From assembly GCF_022179725.1 (NCBI RefSeq), contig NZ_BPRC01000006.1:124001-188000 (forward strand): a DNA stretch of 64,000 bases, read 5' to 3'. Position numbers and translations under genes: made by a program. This document shows positions 17,368 to 26,383 of the stretch, piece by piece. The first letter of the stretch is position 1; the number at the start of each line of letters is the position of its first letter. The notes beneath the pieces are model-generated. The model was not told the DNA's origin. It made no database searches and saw only the letters and a program-made list of their open reading frames with translations. The DNA is from Methylorubrum aminovorans (GTDB taxonomy: Bacteria; Pseudomonadota; Alphaproteobacteria; Rhizobiales; Beijerinckiaceae).

Positions 17368-18254
17368 GATCCTCAAAACCTCATCCTCGAAAGGAGCCTT
17401 CGGGGCCGGCCCCGGCCGTTCTGTCGATCGACGGCGCCCCACATGGCGCGTCGGCGGCCCCGCACGCGGATGACGGCGGCCATCCGCTTGCCGGCGCGCG
17501 GGCCTCACCGCCGTCGTGCGGGCCGACGGCGTGCCGAACTCACCGTTGCGGAGAGGGGCAAAAATCGATGCGCGATTTCGTAAGTGGGAAGAAGATGTTG
17601 GGAGAAGCGTAAGAGTAAGAAAATTGCTTTTCGTTGTACTTGCTCATCGGACTGAGGACTCCCTCGAATCGCGTAAAGCTGAGGGCGTGTTGCGCAAACT
17701 TCAAGTGCGCGTCAAGTGAAGTTGAGCCGATTGGAATTGTTCTTGATATAGGGTGATACGGTGTTTGTTGTTCCGTTGCAGTTGCTTGGCGGTGCAGATG
17801 CCCTTGATTTATTCTTGCCTGTTGCGAGTTGCGCCTGGAGGTCCCTCGCTTGCCACGGCGCCCCTCGAGAAGCGGCGCGTATGACGCCCGATCGGTGATT
17901 GTGGCGCGTCACCGCCTCGTCGCGGCGCCCACCATGCCGCCGGCTTCATTCGGATCGGGGCTCGACCCCCGACTTCGGTTTCGACCCCGCGGTATGGACC
18001 CGGCGGGGGAGCACCCGCAGCGTGGCGGCGAACCAGCCTGTTGCGGATCTGCAACGAGATGATGAAATGGTTTCGATGCTTGAGTTGTAATAATTCTTGT
18101 CTTCAGCTTCTGGCAGACATTTCGGTTGTTAGTCCAACGTGTTGCGGAAGCGACGGCGCCTAGACTGGAAGTTATACAAGCTATTGCGGGACTTGCATCG
18201 TCCGCCCCTCTCGTTCTGGTCGCTCCTCACTGATCGAACGGTGCGGGATCATCT
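17368..18254. promoter_or_regulatory. 887-bp divergent regulatory region between mllA and the sigma factor gene
   Basis: No convincing gene lies here; the short open frames have no ribosome site or recognisable product. The middle (about 17560-17830 and 18060-18200) is clearly more AT-rich than the flanking genes, as expected for promoters in this genome. It must carry the start signals of the biosynthetic operon leftward and of the sigma/receptor genes rightward. A palindrome lies at 17697-17723. I cannot assign a -35/-10 pair with confidence. Confidence 0.6.
17697..17723. promoter_or_regulatory. Candidate operator palindrome upstream of mllA
   Basis: Arms AACTTCAAGT (17697-17706) and AAGTGAAGTT (17714-17723) match as an inverted repeat at 8 of 10 positions, including the outer seven, around a 7-base spacer. 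It sits in the AT-rich core of the intergenic region, about 330 bp before mllA. It is not a match to a regulator site I know, so the role is inferred from position only. Confidence 0.3.
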
Positions 18255-18797
18255 GTGAGCGACGGGGCCGATGTCATGACGGGAGGGGCGGCGGGGGTGT
18301 CGATCGACGCCCTGTACCGGCACGAGGGCCTGAAGCTCCGGCGCTTCCTCGGCCGCCTGCTCGACAACCCGGCCGATGCCGCGGATGCGAGCCAGGAAAC
18401 CTATATGCGCATGGTCGCCGCGCTCTCGCGCACGAGCATCGAGCACCCGTCCGCCCTGCTGTTTCGCATCGCCACCAACGTCGCCCTGCGGATGCGCAAC
18501 CGCGGCCGGCTGGAACGGACCCTGTTCGCGGCGAAATGCGAGGCGGAACTGGCCGAGGTGGCCGACGGCTACGCTCTCCCGGAGCGGCAGGCGATCGCCC
18601 GTCAGGAGCTGCGGCGCCTCGCCGGGGTGATCGACGCGTTGCCGCCCCGCTGCCGCGAGGTGTTCCTGCTCAGCCGCCTCGACGGCCTTGCCAACGGAGA
18701 GATCGCGTTGCGCCTCGGCATCTCGCGCAACATGGTCGAGAAGCACATCATCAAGGCCCTCCTGCAGTGCCGCCGCAGCCGCCTCGATCTTTTTTGA
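18255..18797 (+). CDS. mluI: FecI-type ECF sigma factor of the metallophore system (MluI)
   Basis: A 180-residue extracytoplasmic-function sigma factor. Region 2 has DALYRHEGLKLRRFL and the core-binding DASQETYMRMV. Region 4 has LPPRCREVFLLSRLDGL with the recognition helix in NGEIALRLGISRNMVEKHI, the pattern typical of FecI-like iron-starvation sigmas. With the FecR-like and receptor genes that follow it forms a cell-surface signalling cascade: loaded receptor to FecR to sigma. The start is a GTG at 18255; an ATG at 18276 is a possible alternative. It probably drives the receptor and perhaps the divergent biosynthetic genes. The mlu name is from memory of the M. extorquens locus. Confidence 0.88.
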   Translation: MSDGADVMTGGAAGVSIDALYRHEGLKLRRFLGRLLDNPADAADASQETYMRMVAALSRTSIEHPSALLFRIATNVALRMRNRGRLERTLFAAKCEAELAEVADGYALPERQAIARQELRRLAGVIDALPPRCREVFLLSRLDGLANGEIALRLGISRNMVEKHIIKALLQCRRSRLDLF

Positions 18798-18895
18798 ACG
18801 AGTCGCATCAGGAGGCCGCGACCTCGTTGATCTAAGGGGATAGGACACCCGCGCGGCGCCATGTCGGGCTGCCGGAGGCCCCCGGGGGATGAGAC

Positions 18896-19864
18896 GTGGC
18901 CGGCAGCGACGGGGCAGAGGCCGACGAGACCGACGACGGCGACGATCCGGTCGAACGCGCGGCCGCGGCCTGGGTCGCGCGGCTTTCCTCCTCCGACGCC
19001 ACCGAGGCCGACCGCCGGGAATTCGAGGCGTGGCGCAGGGCCGACCCGGCCCACGCGGCGGCCTACGCCGAGATGGATGCGCTGTGGCGCAGGCTCGGGC
19101 AGCTTCCCGATCCCCGCCCCCGCGAGGGGCTTCCCAAGGGGTCGCCCAAGCGGCCGCCGAAGACGCTTGCGAGCTTGGCCGCCCTCGCCCTGTTCGGAGG
19201 CGGCCTGGCATACGAGGTCGGGCTCCTCGACCGGCTGCGCGCGGATCTGTGGAGCGATGTCGGCACCATCGCGCACGCGACGCTTCCCGACGGCAGCGGC
19301 GTCGCGCTCAACACCGACACGGCGATCGCGCTGCAGTTCACCGAGCGGGAGCGCGGGATCGCGCTTCTGCGCGGCGAGGCCAGCTTCGATGTCGTGCCCG
19401 ATCCCAACCGCCCGTTCGTCGTGCGCGGCGGCGGCCTGAGTGTGCGCGCGGTCGGAACCCGCTTCTTCCTGCGCGCGGATGGGGCACTCCGTCCCGTGGG
19501 CGTGGCGGAGGGGCGTGTCGACGTGTCGGGGCCGAGCGGGCGCGCCGTGGTCTCGGCCGGAGAGGAAATCCGTATCGGCGGCGGCGCCCTGCAGGTGACG
19601 GCGGCCGATGTAGAGCGCGACCTGGCTTGGCGCGACGGCCGGCTGATCTTCGCAGGACAGCCGCTGGCGGCGGTCCTGGCGGAACTGAACCGCTACCGCC
19701 GCGGGCGAATCGTGCTGCTCGATCCCCGGCTCGGCGAACGGCGGGTGACCGGCGCCTTCGACGCCCGCAACACCGACGAGGCCCTCGACGTGATCGCCGC
19801 GACCATGGGCGCGCGCATCCGGCGCCTCTCGCCCCTGCTGGTGCTAGTCGGATCGCCCCTGTGA
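18896..19864 (+). CDS. mluR: FecR-family transmembrane sigma regulator (MluR)
   Basis: A 322-residue regulator. The cytoplasmic N-terminus (about 1-78) binds the sigma factor and has the family's ERAAAAWVARLSS and EFEAWRRADPAHAAAYAEM segments. A single membrane helix follows (about 82-100). The periplasmic FecR domain includes TLPDGSGVALNTDTAI and GEASFDVVPDPNRPF. The C-terminal small domain (QPLAAVLAELNRYRRGRIVL) resembles the short signalling domain that contacts the TonB receptor. The GTG start at 18896 follows a GGGGGATGAG ribosome site. It sits between the sigma gene and the receptor, as in fecIRA. Confidence 0.9.
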   Translation: MAGSDGAEADETDDGDDPVERAAAAWVARLSSSDATEADRREFEAWRRADPAHAAAYAEMDALWRRLGQLPDPRPREGLPKGSPKRPPKTLASLAALALFGGGLAYEVGLLDRLRADLWSDVGTIAHATLPDGSGVALNTDTAIALQFTERERGIALLRGEASFDVVPDPNRPFVVRGGGLSVRAVGTRFFLRADGALRPVGVAEGRVDVSGPSGRAVVSAGEEIRIGGGALQVTAADVERDLAWRDGRLIFAGQPLAAVLAELNRYRRGRIVLLDPRLGERRVTGAFDARNTDEALDVIAATMGARIRRLSPLLVLVGSPL

Positions 19865-19938
19865 GGGCGGCCGAAAAAAATCGCGCGCGCCACGTCAGGA
19901 GTTCGCGGGCCCGTTGATCTTCATCATCGAGGGCGCGG

Positions 19939-22557
19939 ATGACGCGACGCGTGCCGCCCCTCGCGATGGATCGATGGGGCTTTGGCATGGCGTCGCGCGC
20001 GCGCAAGTTTTCACGGGGCCGGGTGGCGGGGCTCGCGCTGGCCGGCGTGTCGGTCGCGGTGATGGCCCAGGCGGCTGTCCAGGCCGGCGAGATCACCGGC
20101 GAGGCGAAGCGCACGCGTGGCCCGGCGGCGCGCACGATCCTGGCCGAGACACCGATGGCCGCCGAGCCGGTTCGCCTCGCCATCCCGAAAGGCTCGCTGG
20201 AGAGCGGTCTCGTCGCCTTCACCGAGCAGGCCGGGGTCAAGCTGGTCTACCCGACCGCGCTGACGGCGCGGCTGGAGACGCAAGGGCTCGCCGGCGAGTT
20301 CGCGCCGATCGAGGCCCTGACCAGGATCCTGGAGGGCACGGGCCTCACTTACCGCCCGGCCGGCGCCTCGACCATCACCCTGGTCAACCCACGCTACGTC
20401 CAACTCGGCGCGGAGGCTGCGGGCGCGGTGCAGCTCGACGAGCTGCATGTCCAGGGGCAAGGTCAGGGTCGTGCCGCGGTCGCCGGCCTGCCGCCGCCCA
20501 CGGGAACCGTCGGACAGCCGCCCGTGCCCTATGCCGGCGGCCAGGTCGGTTCAGGAACCCGGGTCGGCTTGCTGGGCAACCGCTCCGTCCTGAAGACGCC
20601 CTTCAGCATCACGGGCTACACCGAGAAGCTGATCGAGGATCAGCAGGCGGTGTCGCTCGCCGACGTCGTGCTGAACAACTCATCGGTGCGCAACGATGCG
20701 CCGCCCTATAGCGAGCGCGATTCCTACTTCATCCGCGGCTTCTCGGTCACCAACCTCGACACCGCCTTCGACGGCCTGTTCTATCTCGCCAATCCGCGCC
20801 GCTCCTTCACCGAGGGGCTGGAGCGCGTCGAGATCCTGCTCGGCCCCTCCGCGCTTCTCAGCGGCGGCACCGGCCGCGTCGGCGGCACGATCAACCTCAT
20901 CCCGAAGCGCGCCTACGACGAGCCGTTCGCGCGACTCACCACGACCTATCTCAGCGACGCCCAGATCTGGACCCATGCCGATCTCGGCCGCCGCTTCGGT
21001 GAGTTCAAGGAATGGGGCGTGCGTTTCAACGGCGCCTACCGCACCGGCGCCACGCCGCTCGACAACAACGCGATCGAGGTGGGGGTCGCCGCGCTCGGCC
21101 TCGACTATCGCGGCGACCGGTTCCGCGCCTCGCTCGACATGACCCACTCGACGCAGAACGTCACGGCGCCGACCTCACTGTTCAACGCGGTCGCGCCGGG
21201 CATCGCGATTCCGCGGGCCCCGAATAACCGGATCAACACCGCAAACCCCTTTGAGTACAACGACAGCCGCTACGGCATGATCGCGGGCCGGGCCGAGTAC
21301 GACGTCCTGCCCGACACGACGGTCTACATCGCCGGCGGCGCCAGCCGCTACAACGAGGACTTCCTCACCTCGAACTACCGCGTGACGAGCACGACCGGGC
21401 TGGCGACCAATACGCTCGCGATCCAGCCCCAGGAGATCCAGGGCCTGACCGGCGAGGTCGGCCTGCGCACCCGCTTCAGCACCGGCTTCCTCGACCATCA
21501 GGTGAACATTTCCGCAGTCGAGGCGAACAACAAGAACTTCCGCAGCGGCTTCGTGCCCCCTGTCTTCACCCCTTACACGATCAACATCTATAATCCTGTC
21601 TATCTGCCGACTGGGTCGATTCCAACGATCGGACTGCCCCGCTCCGCCGCGCAGCCGCTCTTCGCCCAGCTCTCCGCACGCAGCGTGGCGATCGCCGACA
21701 CCCTGTCGCTGTTCGGCAGCGACCGGTTCCTGCTGACGCTGGGCGGGCGCTACCAGGAGATCGACCAGCAGGGCTTCGCCACTCGGCCAGGACCGACACA
21801 GGGGCAGGTGACCTCGAATTATCAGGAGGGCCGCTTCAGCCCCGCCATCACCTTCGTGCTGAGCCCATTCGAGAACCTGTCGTTCTACGGCAACTACATC
21901 GAGTCGCTCGACCCGGTGGCGGCTGCGCCCCTCACGGCGATCAACAGCAACGAACTCTTCCCGCCCGCCGTCGGGCGGCAGAAGGAGATCGGCGTCAAGT
22001 ATGATTTCGGCACCATCGCCGCCACGGCTGCCCTGTTCGAGATCGAGCTGCCGAACGCCTTCACCGATCCCGGGACCCGCATCTATTCGGTCAGCGGCCG
22101 GCAGCGGAACCGCGGCGTCGAGCTGAACGTATTCGGCGAGGTCGTGCCGGGCCTGCGGCTGCTCGGCGGCGTCACCTTCATCGACGCGGAACTGGTCAGC
22201 ACCCCAGGGGGGCAGTTCAACGGAAAGGCCGCGCCCGGCGTGCCGGATACGGCGTTCAACCTCTACGCCGAGTACGACCTGCCGCCGTGGCTGGCGCCGG
22301 GCCTAACCCTGACCGGCCGGGCGATCTACACGAGCAGCATGTTCTATGATCAGGCCAACACCCAATCGGTCCCGGACTGGACCCGCTTCGATGCAGGCCT
22401 GCGCTACACGACCGAGGGCGTGAACGGGAAACCCGTCGTGTTCCGCGCCCTCGTCCAGAACCTGCTCGACGATTCGTACTGGGCCTCCGCCGCCCGCGGC
22501 TTCCTCGCCGTCGGCGCGCCGCGCACCTTCATCGTGTCCGCCTCGGTCGATTTCTGA
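19939..22557 (+). CDS. mluA: TonB-dependent receptor with N-terminal signalling domain (MluA)
   Basis: An 872-residue outer-membrane receptor. A signal peptide (core GRVAGLALAGVSVAVMAQA) is followed by an STN signalling domain (about 70-135; IPKGSLESGLVAFTEQAG to GTGLTYRPAGASTITLV). This is the FecA-type extension that talks to FecR. Next come a plug domain (TPFSITGYTEKLIEDQQA, GPSALLSGGTGRVGGTINL) and a 22-strand barrel ending in the C-terminal aromatic signature SASVDF. It should import the metal-loaded metallophore with energy from TonB. The start at 19939 has GAGGG 5 bases upstream; ATGs at 19966 and 19987 are alternatives that also keep a signal peptide. No TonB, ExbB/D or inner-membrane permease for this ligand is obvious beside it. 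Confidence 0.92.
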   Translation: MTRRVPPLAMDRWGFGMASRARKFSRGRVAGLALAGVSVAVMAQAAVQAGEITGEAKRTRGPAARTILAETPMAAEPVRLAIPKGSLESGLVAFTEQAGVKLVYPTALTARLETQGLAGEFAPIEALTRILEGTGLTYRPAGASTITLVNPRYVQLGAEAAGAVQLDELHVQGQGQGRAAVAGLPPPTGTVGQPPVPYAGGQVGSGTRVGLLGNRSVLKTPFSITGYTEKLIEDQQAVSLADVVLNNSSVRNDAPPYSERDSYFIRGFSVTNLDTAFDGLFYLANPRRSFTEGLERVEILLGPSALLSGGTGRVGGTINLIPKRAYDEPFARLTTTYLSDAQIWTHADLGRRFGEFKEWGVRFNGAYRTGATPLDNNAIEVGVAALGLDYRGDRFRASLDMTHSTQNVTAPTSLFNAVAPGIAIPRAPNNRINTANPFEYNDSRYGMIAGRAEYDVLPDTTVYIAGGASRYNEDFLTSNYRVTSTTGLATNTLAIQPQEIQGLTGEVGLRTRFSTGFLDHQVNISAVEANNKNFRSGFVPPVFTPYTINIYNPVYLPTGSIPTIGLPRSAAQPLFAQLSARSVAIADTLSLFGSDRFLLTLGGRYQEIDQQGFATRPGPTQGQVTSNYQEGRFSPAITFVLSPFENLSFYGNYIESLDPVAAAPLTAINSNELFPPAVGRQKEIGVKYDFGTIAATAALFEIELPNAFTDPGTRIYSVSGRQRNRGVELNVFGEVVPGLRLLGGVTFIDAELVSTPGGQFNGKAAPGVPDTAFNLYAEYDLPPWLAPGLTLTGRAIYTSSMFYDQANTQSVPDWTRFDAGLRYTTEGVNGKPVVFRALVQNLLDDSYWASAARGFLAVGAPRTFIVSASVDF

Positions 22558-22592
22558 AGCGCCTGACCGCTCGATCCAGCCATACCCGCCCT

Positions 22593-22613
22593 GCCCCGGC
22601 ATCGTGCCGGGGC
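22593..22613 (+). terminator. Hairpin after the receptor gene
   Basis: A perfect stem GCCCCGGCA / TGCCGGGGC with a TCG loop starts 35 bases after the receptor stop codon. No strong T-run follows, so it may be a factor-dependent or bidirectional terminator separating the metallophore genes from the ABC operon. Confidence 0.5.
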
Positions 22614-22802
22614 GCCCGTTCGCACCCGTGCCGTCTGCCGCTGAAACGGGCAGATCGACGGGGCGCCCTGCCCGTCCCCTGACCAGCCCGCCCCACCGCT
22701 CCCGCCAAGCTGACCGATCTGTGCCTTTTGTGGCTTCTGGCACGCGTCCTGCAGTGTGGTTTTTGACCGCTTTGATGGATGCGTGGGAACTCGGGGCGCC
22801 GC

Positions 22803-24386
22803 ATGAACGGAATGATGGATCGCAGACGGTTCCTGCAAGGAGCCTTGCAGGGCGGTGCTGCCGCTGTGGGATTTGCCCAGATCAATCCCGACTTCCTGAT
22901 CTCCTCGGCCTTCGCGCAGACCGGCAAGCCGCTGGTCTTCCTCTCGGCCGAGAACATCACCGGCAACTGGGACCCGACCGCCCACACCACGCTCTCGCAG
23001 AAGAACATCGAGGGCTTCGTGATGGGCTTCCTGACCCGCACGCCGATGACCCTCGATGACCCCGGCAAGGTCGTCTACGAACTCGCCACCGACATCCAGC
23101 TCCTCGATCCCCACCGCCTGCAGATCAAGCTGCGCAAGGGCGTGCACTTCCACGACGGCAAGCCGTTCGGGCCCGAGGACGTGAAGGCGACCTTCGAGTA
23201 CGGCGCGGGCAAGGACCGGCCGGCGCAGTGGTATCCCGGCCCGACCGAGACGCTCACGATCACCACGCCCGACGACGAGACCGTGATCGTCGACACCTCC
23301 AAGGGCGGCTACCCCGCCCACCTCTTCATCTTCCTGGCCTCGTTCCTCCCCATTCTGTCGGCCAAGGACGTCGCCGAGGGGCCGGGCGGCGCCCTCACCC
23401 GCCGCCTGAACGGCACCGGGCCTTTCCGTTTCGTCGAGCAGCGCGGCAACGACACCGTGCTCAAGGCCCATGACGGCTATTTCCGCGGCAAGCCGGCGGT
23501 GCCGGGTATCAACTTCACCTTCACCGGCGATTCGACCACGCGGATGCTGTCGCTGATGAACGGCCAGGCCTCGATCGTCGAGCGGCTCGAACCCGAACAG
23601 GTCGAGACGGTTAAGGGCAACCCGAAGATCGCGATCAACGAAGTGGTCTCGGTCGAGAACAAGTATCTCTGGTTCCGCTGCTCCAAGCCGCCCTTCAACG
23701 ACGTGCGGCTGCGCCTGGCCGCCTGTCACTCGATCGACCGGGCGATGCTGCTGGAAATCCTCGGCGCGGCGGGCCATGCCTCGGCCAACTTCATCTCGCC
23801 GGTGAAGTTCGGCTACGTCGATCTGAAGAACTACCCGGCCTACGACCCTGCCAAGGCCCAGGCGCTGCTCGCCGAGGCGGGCTTCCCCAAGGGCAAGGGG
23901 CTGCCGCCGCTCGAATACATCACCTCGGTCGGCTTCTACCCGAAGACCAAGGAATACGGCGAGGTCATCACCGCGATGCTCAACGAGCAGGGCTTCCCGG
24001 TGAGCCTCACGGTGCTTGAGCCGGCGGCCTGGAACGAGCGGCTCTATCACCGCCCCGGCGGCGGGCCCGGCCACATGGTCGATTGCGGCTGGTCCACCGC
24101 CTCGCCCGAACCCGATCTGGTGCTGCGCACTCACTTCCACTCCTCCTCGCACCGGATCACCGGCATCGAGGATGCGCAGATCGACGCGAGCCTCGACCGG
24201 GAGCGCGCGGCGCCGACGCTGGAGGAGCGCAAGGCCATCCTCCAGAACGAGACCATGCCGCTGCTGGCCGCCAAGATGCCGGCGCTGTCGCTGTTCACCT
24301 CGGTGATGATCCACGCGATGCAGCGGGAACTGAAGGGCCTCTACATCTACCCGGACGGCTCCATCGACGCTTCGAAAACCGCCTGA
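22803..24386 (+). CDS. ABC transporter substrate-binding protein, dipeptide/oligopeptide (SBP_bac_5) family
   Basis: A 527-residue periplasmic binding protein of the DppA/OppA class. The N-terminus MNGMMDRRRFLQGALQGG is a twin-arginine signal, so it is probably exported folded. The mature part has the family's LRKGVHFHDGKPFGPEDVKATFE and the GTGPFRFVEQ segment. It is the first gene of a plus-strand operon with two permeases, a fused ATPase and four enzymes. The ATG at 22803 was chosen; in-frame starts at 22779, 22812 and 22815 cannot be excluded and do not change the signal. Ligands in this family range from peptides to opines, nickel complexes and glycosides, and the ligand here is unknown. 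Confidence 0.88.
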   Translation: MNGMMDRRRFLQGALQGGAAAVGFAQINPDFLISSAFAQTGKPLVFLSAENITGNWDPTAHTTLSQKNIEGFVMGFLTRTPMTLDDPGKVVYELATDIQLLDPHRLQIKLRKGVHFHDGKPFGPEDVKATFEYGAGKDRPAQWYPGPTETLTITTPDDETVIVDTSKGGYPAHLFIFLASFLPILSAKDVAEGPGGALTRRLNGTGPFRFVEQRGNDTVLKAHDGYFRGKPAVPGINFTFTGDSTTRMLSLMNGQASIVERLEPEQVETVKGNPKIAINEVVSVENKYLWFRCSKPPFNDVRLRLAACHSIDRAMLLEILGAAGHASANFISPVKFGYVDLKNYPAYDPAKAQALLAEAGFPKGKGLPPLEYITSVGFYPKTKEYGEVITAMLNEQGFPVSLTVLEPAAWNERLYHRPGGGPGHMVDCGWSTASPEPDLVLRTHFHSSSHRITGIEDAQIDASLDRERAAPTLEERKAILQNETMPLLAAKMPALSLFTSVMIHAMQRELKGLYIYPDGSIDASKTA

Positions 24387-24479
24387 CCAGGACTGCCGCG
24401 CCCGGCGCGTGACCCGGCCCACCTCCGCGGGCGGACGGGCCCCGCCCCGCCGATTCCGTCACCGGACCCGAAGCCTTCG

Positions 24480-25460
24480 ATGTTCGTTCTCAGCTTCCTC
24501 GCCCGGCGCCTCGCGCAGGGTGCGGTCATCATCTTCCTCGTCTCGCTGCTGATCTTCACCCTGCTGCGGGTGATGTCGGGCAATCCCGTGCGCCAGATGG
24601 TGGGCGGGATGGCGCCCGACTCCCTCGTGGAGCAGATCGCCACCACGATGGGCCTGCGCGATCCGATCCTCGTGCAGTTCGGCCGCTACGCTGCCCAAGT
24701 CGTCCAGGGTGACCTCGGCCGCAGCTTCGTGCGGCCGGCCAACGGCGCGGCGACGGGCGGCGCGAATTTCGACGACCTGACCCGCGGCGCGCGCGCCGGG
24801 GTCGGCGACCTCATCCTCGACACCCTGCCGATGACCCTGCAACTCGCCGCCCTGGCGCTTGCCATCGCGCTCGCCTTCTCGGCTCTGCTCGGGATCGCGG
24901 CGGGCCTGCGCCCCGGCGGGTTCTTCGACCGGCTCGCCTTCGCGGTCTCATCGGTCTTCATCTCGATCCCGAACTTCTGGCTCGGCATCGTGCTGGCCCT
25001 GCTCCTGTCGGTGAAGCTCGGCTGGCTGCCAGCAATCGGCTACGGCGGCTTCTCCTACACCGTGCTGCCGGCGCTGGTGCTCGCCGTCGAATTGTCGCCG
25101 GTGCTGATCCGGACCCTGTCGAGCGCGGTCGCCGCGCAGATGAGCGAATCTTACGTCGCCGTCGGGCATGTGCGCGGCCTGTCGCGCCCGCGCATCGTCG
25201 CCGCGCATGCCCTGCGCAACGCCTCCGTGCCGCTCCTCAACCTGCTCGGCGTGCAGTTCTCCTCGCTGCTCGGGGGCGTGATCATCGTCGAATACATCTT
25301 CGACTATCCCGGCCTCGGGCTGCTCACCATCAACGCCGTGCTCCAGCGCGACTTCCCGCTGATCCAGGGCATCGCGATCGTCACCAGCGCGATCTTCGTC
25401 CTCATCAACATCCTCGTCGATCTCGCCGCGACCTCCATCGATCCGAGGCTCGAATACTGA
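24480..25460 (+). CDS. ABC transporter permease, DppB-like
   Basis: A 326-residue inner-membrane permease with about six helices. It has the N-terminal DppB signature (FLARRLAQGAVIIFLVSLLIF), the Gly-Asn-Pro motif MSGNPVRQM, and the EAA coupling loop near SYVAVGHVRGLSRPRIVAAHALRNASVPLL. It pairs with the next gene to form the membrane channel for the dipeptide-type importer. The stop TGA overlaps the next start codon by one base, so translation is coupled. The 94-bp gap from the binding-protein gene has no strong terminator. Confidence 0.92.
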   Translation: MFVLSFLARRLAQGAVIIFLVSLLIFTLLRVMSGNPVRQMVGGMAPDSLVEQIATTMGLRDPILVQFGRYAAQVVQGDLGRSFVRPANGAATGGANFDDLTRGARAGVGDLILDTLPMTLQLAALALAIALAFSALLGIAAGLRPGGFFDRLAFAVSSVFISIPNFWLGIVLALLLSVKLGWLPAIGYGGFSYTVLPALVLAVELSPVLIRTLSSAVAAQMSESYVAVGHVRGLSRPRIVAAHALRNASVPLLNLLGVQFSSLLGGVIIVEYIFDYPGLGLLTINAVLQRDFPLIQGIAIVTSAIFVLINILVDLAATSIDPRLEY

Positions 25461-26383
25461 TGGATGCCGTGGATTCCTCGCTCGCACTCGCCCCGCCGCG
25501 CGTCGACGTCACGGCGTCGCGCTCCATCGGCCGGCGCATCCTCGGGCGCGCCGCCCGCTCCGGGGGCTTTCGCATCGGGGCCGTCCTGCTCGCCGGGCTC
25601 GTGCTCGCCGCGGCGCTCTATCCCGAACTCAGCGGTATCGACCCGGCGATGCGGGATATCCGCGCCCGCCTGCTGCCGCCGCTGTTTCTCGGCGACAAGT
25701 GGAGCTGGGCCCATCCGCTCGGCACCGACCAGATCGGCCGCGACATGCTGGTGCGCTGCCTCGTGGGCTTGCGCTACTCGCTGCTGATCGGCGTGGCCTC
25801 GGTGGCCGTCACCGTGCTCATCGGCTGCGCGCTCGGCACGGTCGCCGGCTATTTCGGCGGGCGCACCGACACGGTGATCATGCGGATCACCGACGCGCAG
25901 CTCTCGATCCCGATGATCATCCTGGCGATCGCCGTTCTCGGGGCCGACCGCCCGACCATTCCCGCCATCATCCTTGTGCTCGGGCTATCGAACTGGCCGG
26001 TCTATGCCCGCGTGATGCGCTCGGTGACGATGGCCGAGCGCGGGCGCGAATATGTGCGCGCCGCGCAGGTCTCGGGTGCCACGCATCCGCGCATCCTCCT
26101 CACCCTCCTCGTGCCGCTCCTAGTGCCGCCGCTGCTCTTCACCTCGGTGCTCGACGTGGCGCGGATGATGATCTTCGAGTCGACGCTCGGCTTCCTCGGG
26201 CTGGGCGTGCAGCCCCCGACGCCGACCTTCGGCTCCATCATCGCCGACGGGCGCAAATACCTGCTCAACGCGTGGTGGATCGCCACCATGCCCGGCGTGT
26301 TCCTGTGCCTCACGCTCACCGCCATCAACCTGATCGGCGCCGCCTTCGAGCGCGCCCGCAACACGATCCACGGGGGCGCCTGA
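25460..26383 (+). CDS. ABC transporter permease, DppC-like
   Basis: A 307-residue partner permease. It has the DppC-type N-terminal cytoplasmic tail, then a first helix (GAVLLAGLVLAAALYP), the conserved HPLGTDQIGRDMLVRCLVGLR, and the EAA loop REYVRAAQVSGATHPRILLTLLVP. The C-terminal half carries the usual FESTLGFLGLGVQPPTPTFG. Its start overlaps the previous stop by one base and its stop overlaps the ATPase start in the same way, so the three transporter genes are translated as a block. Confidence 0.93.
   Translation: MDAVDSSLALAPPRVDVTASRSIGRRILGRAARSGGFRIGAVLLAGLVLAAALYPELSGIDPAMRDIRARLLPPLFLGDKWSWAHPLGTDQIGRDMLVRCLVGLRYSLLIGVASVAVTVLIGCALGTVAGYFGGRTDTVIMRITDAQLSIPMIILAIAVLGADRPTIPAIILVLGLSNWPVYARVMRSVTMAERGREYVRAAQVSGATHPRILLTLLVPLLVPPLLFTSVLDVARMMIFESTLGFLGLGVQPPTPTFGSIIADGRKYLLNAWWIATMPGVFLCLTLTAINLIGAAFERARNTIHGGA

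Noticed and set aside
17516-18090. Short open frames in the mllA-sigma gap
   Set aside because: Composition and lack of ribosome sites suggest chance; the region is better read as regulatory.
22404-24422. Long minus-strand frame opposite the binding-protein gene
   Set aside because: Shadow of the SBP_bac_5 gene; low-complexity His/Arg/Val composition and no ribosome site.
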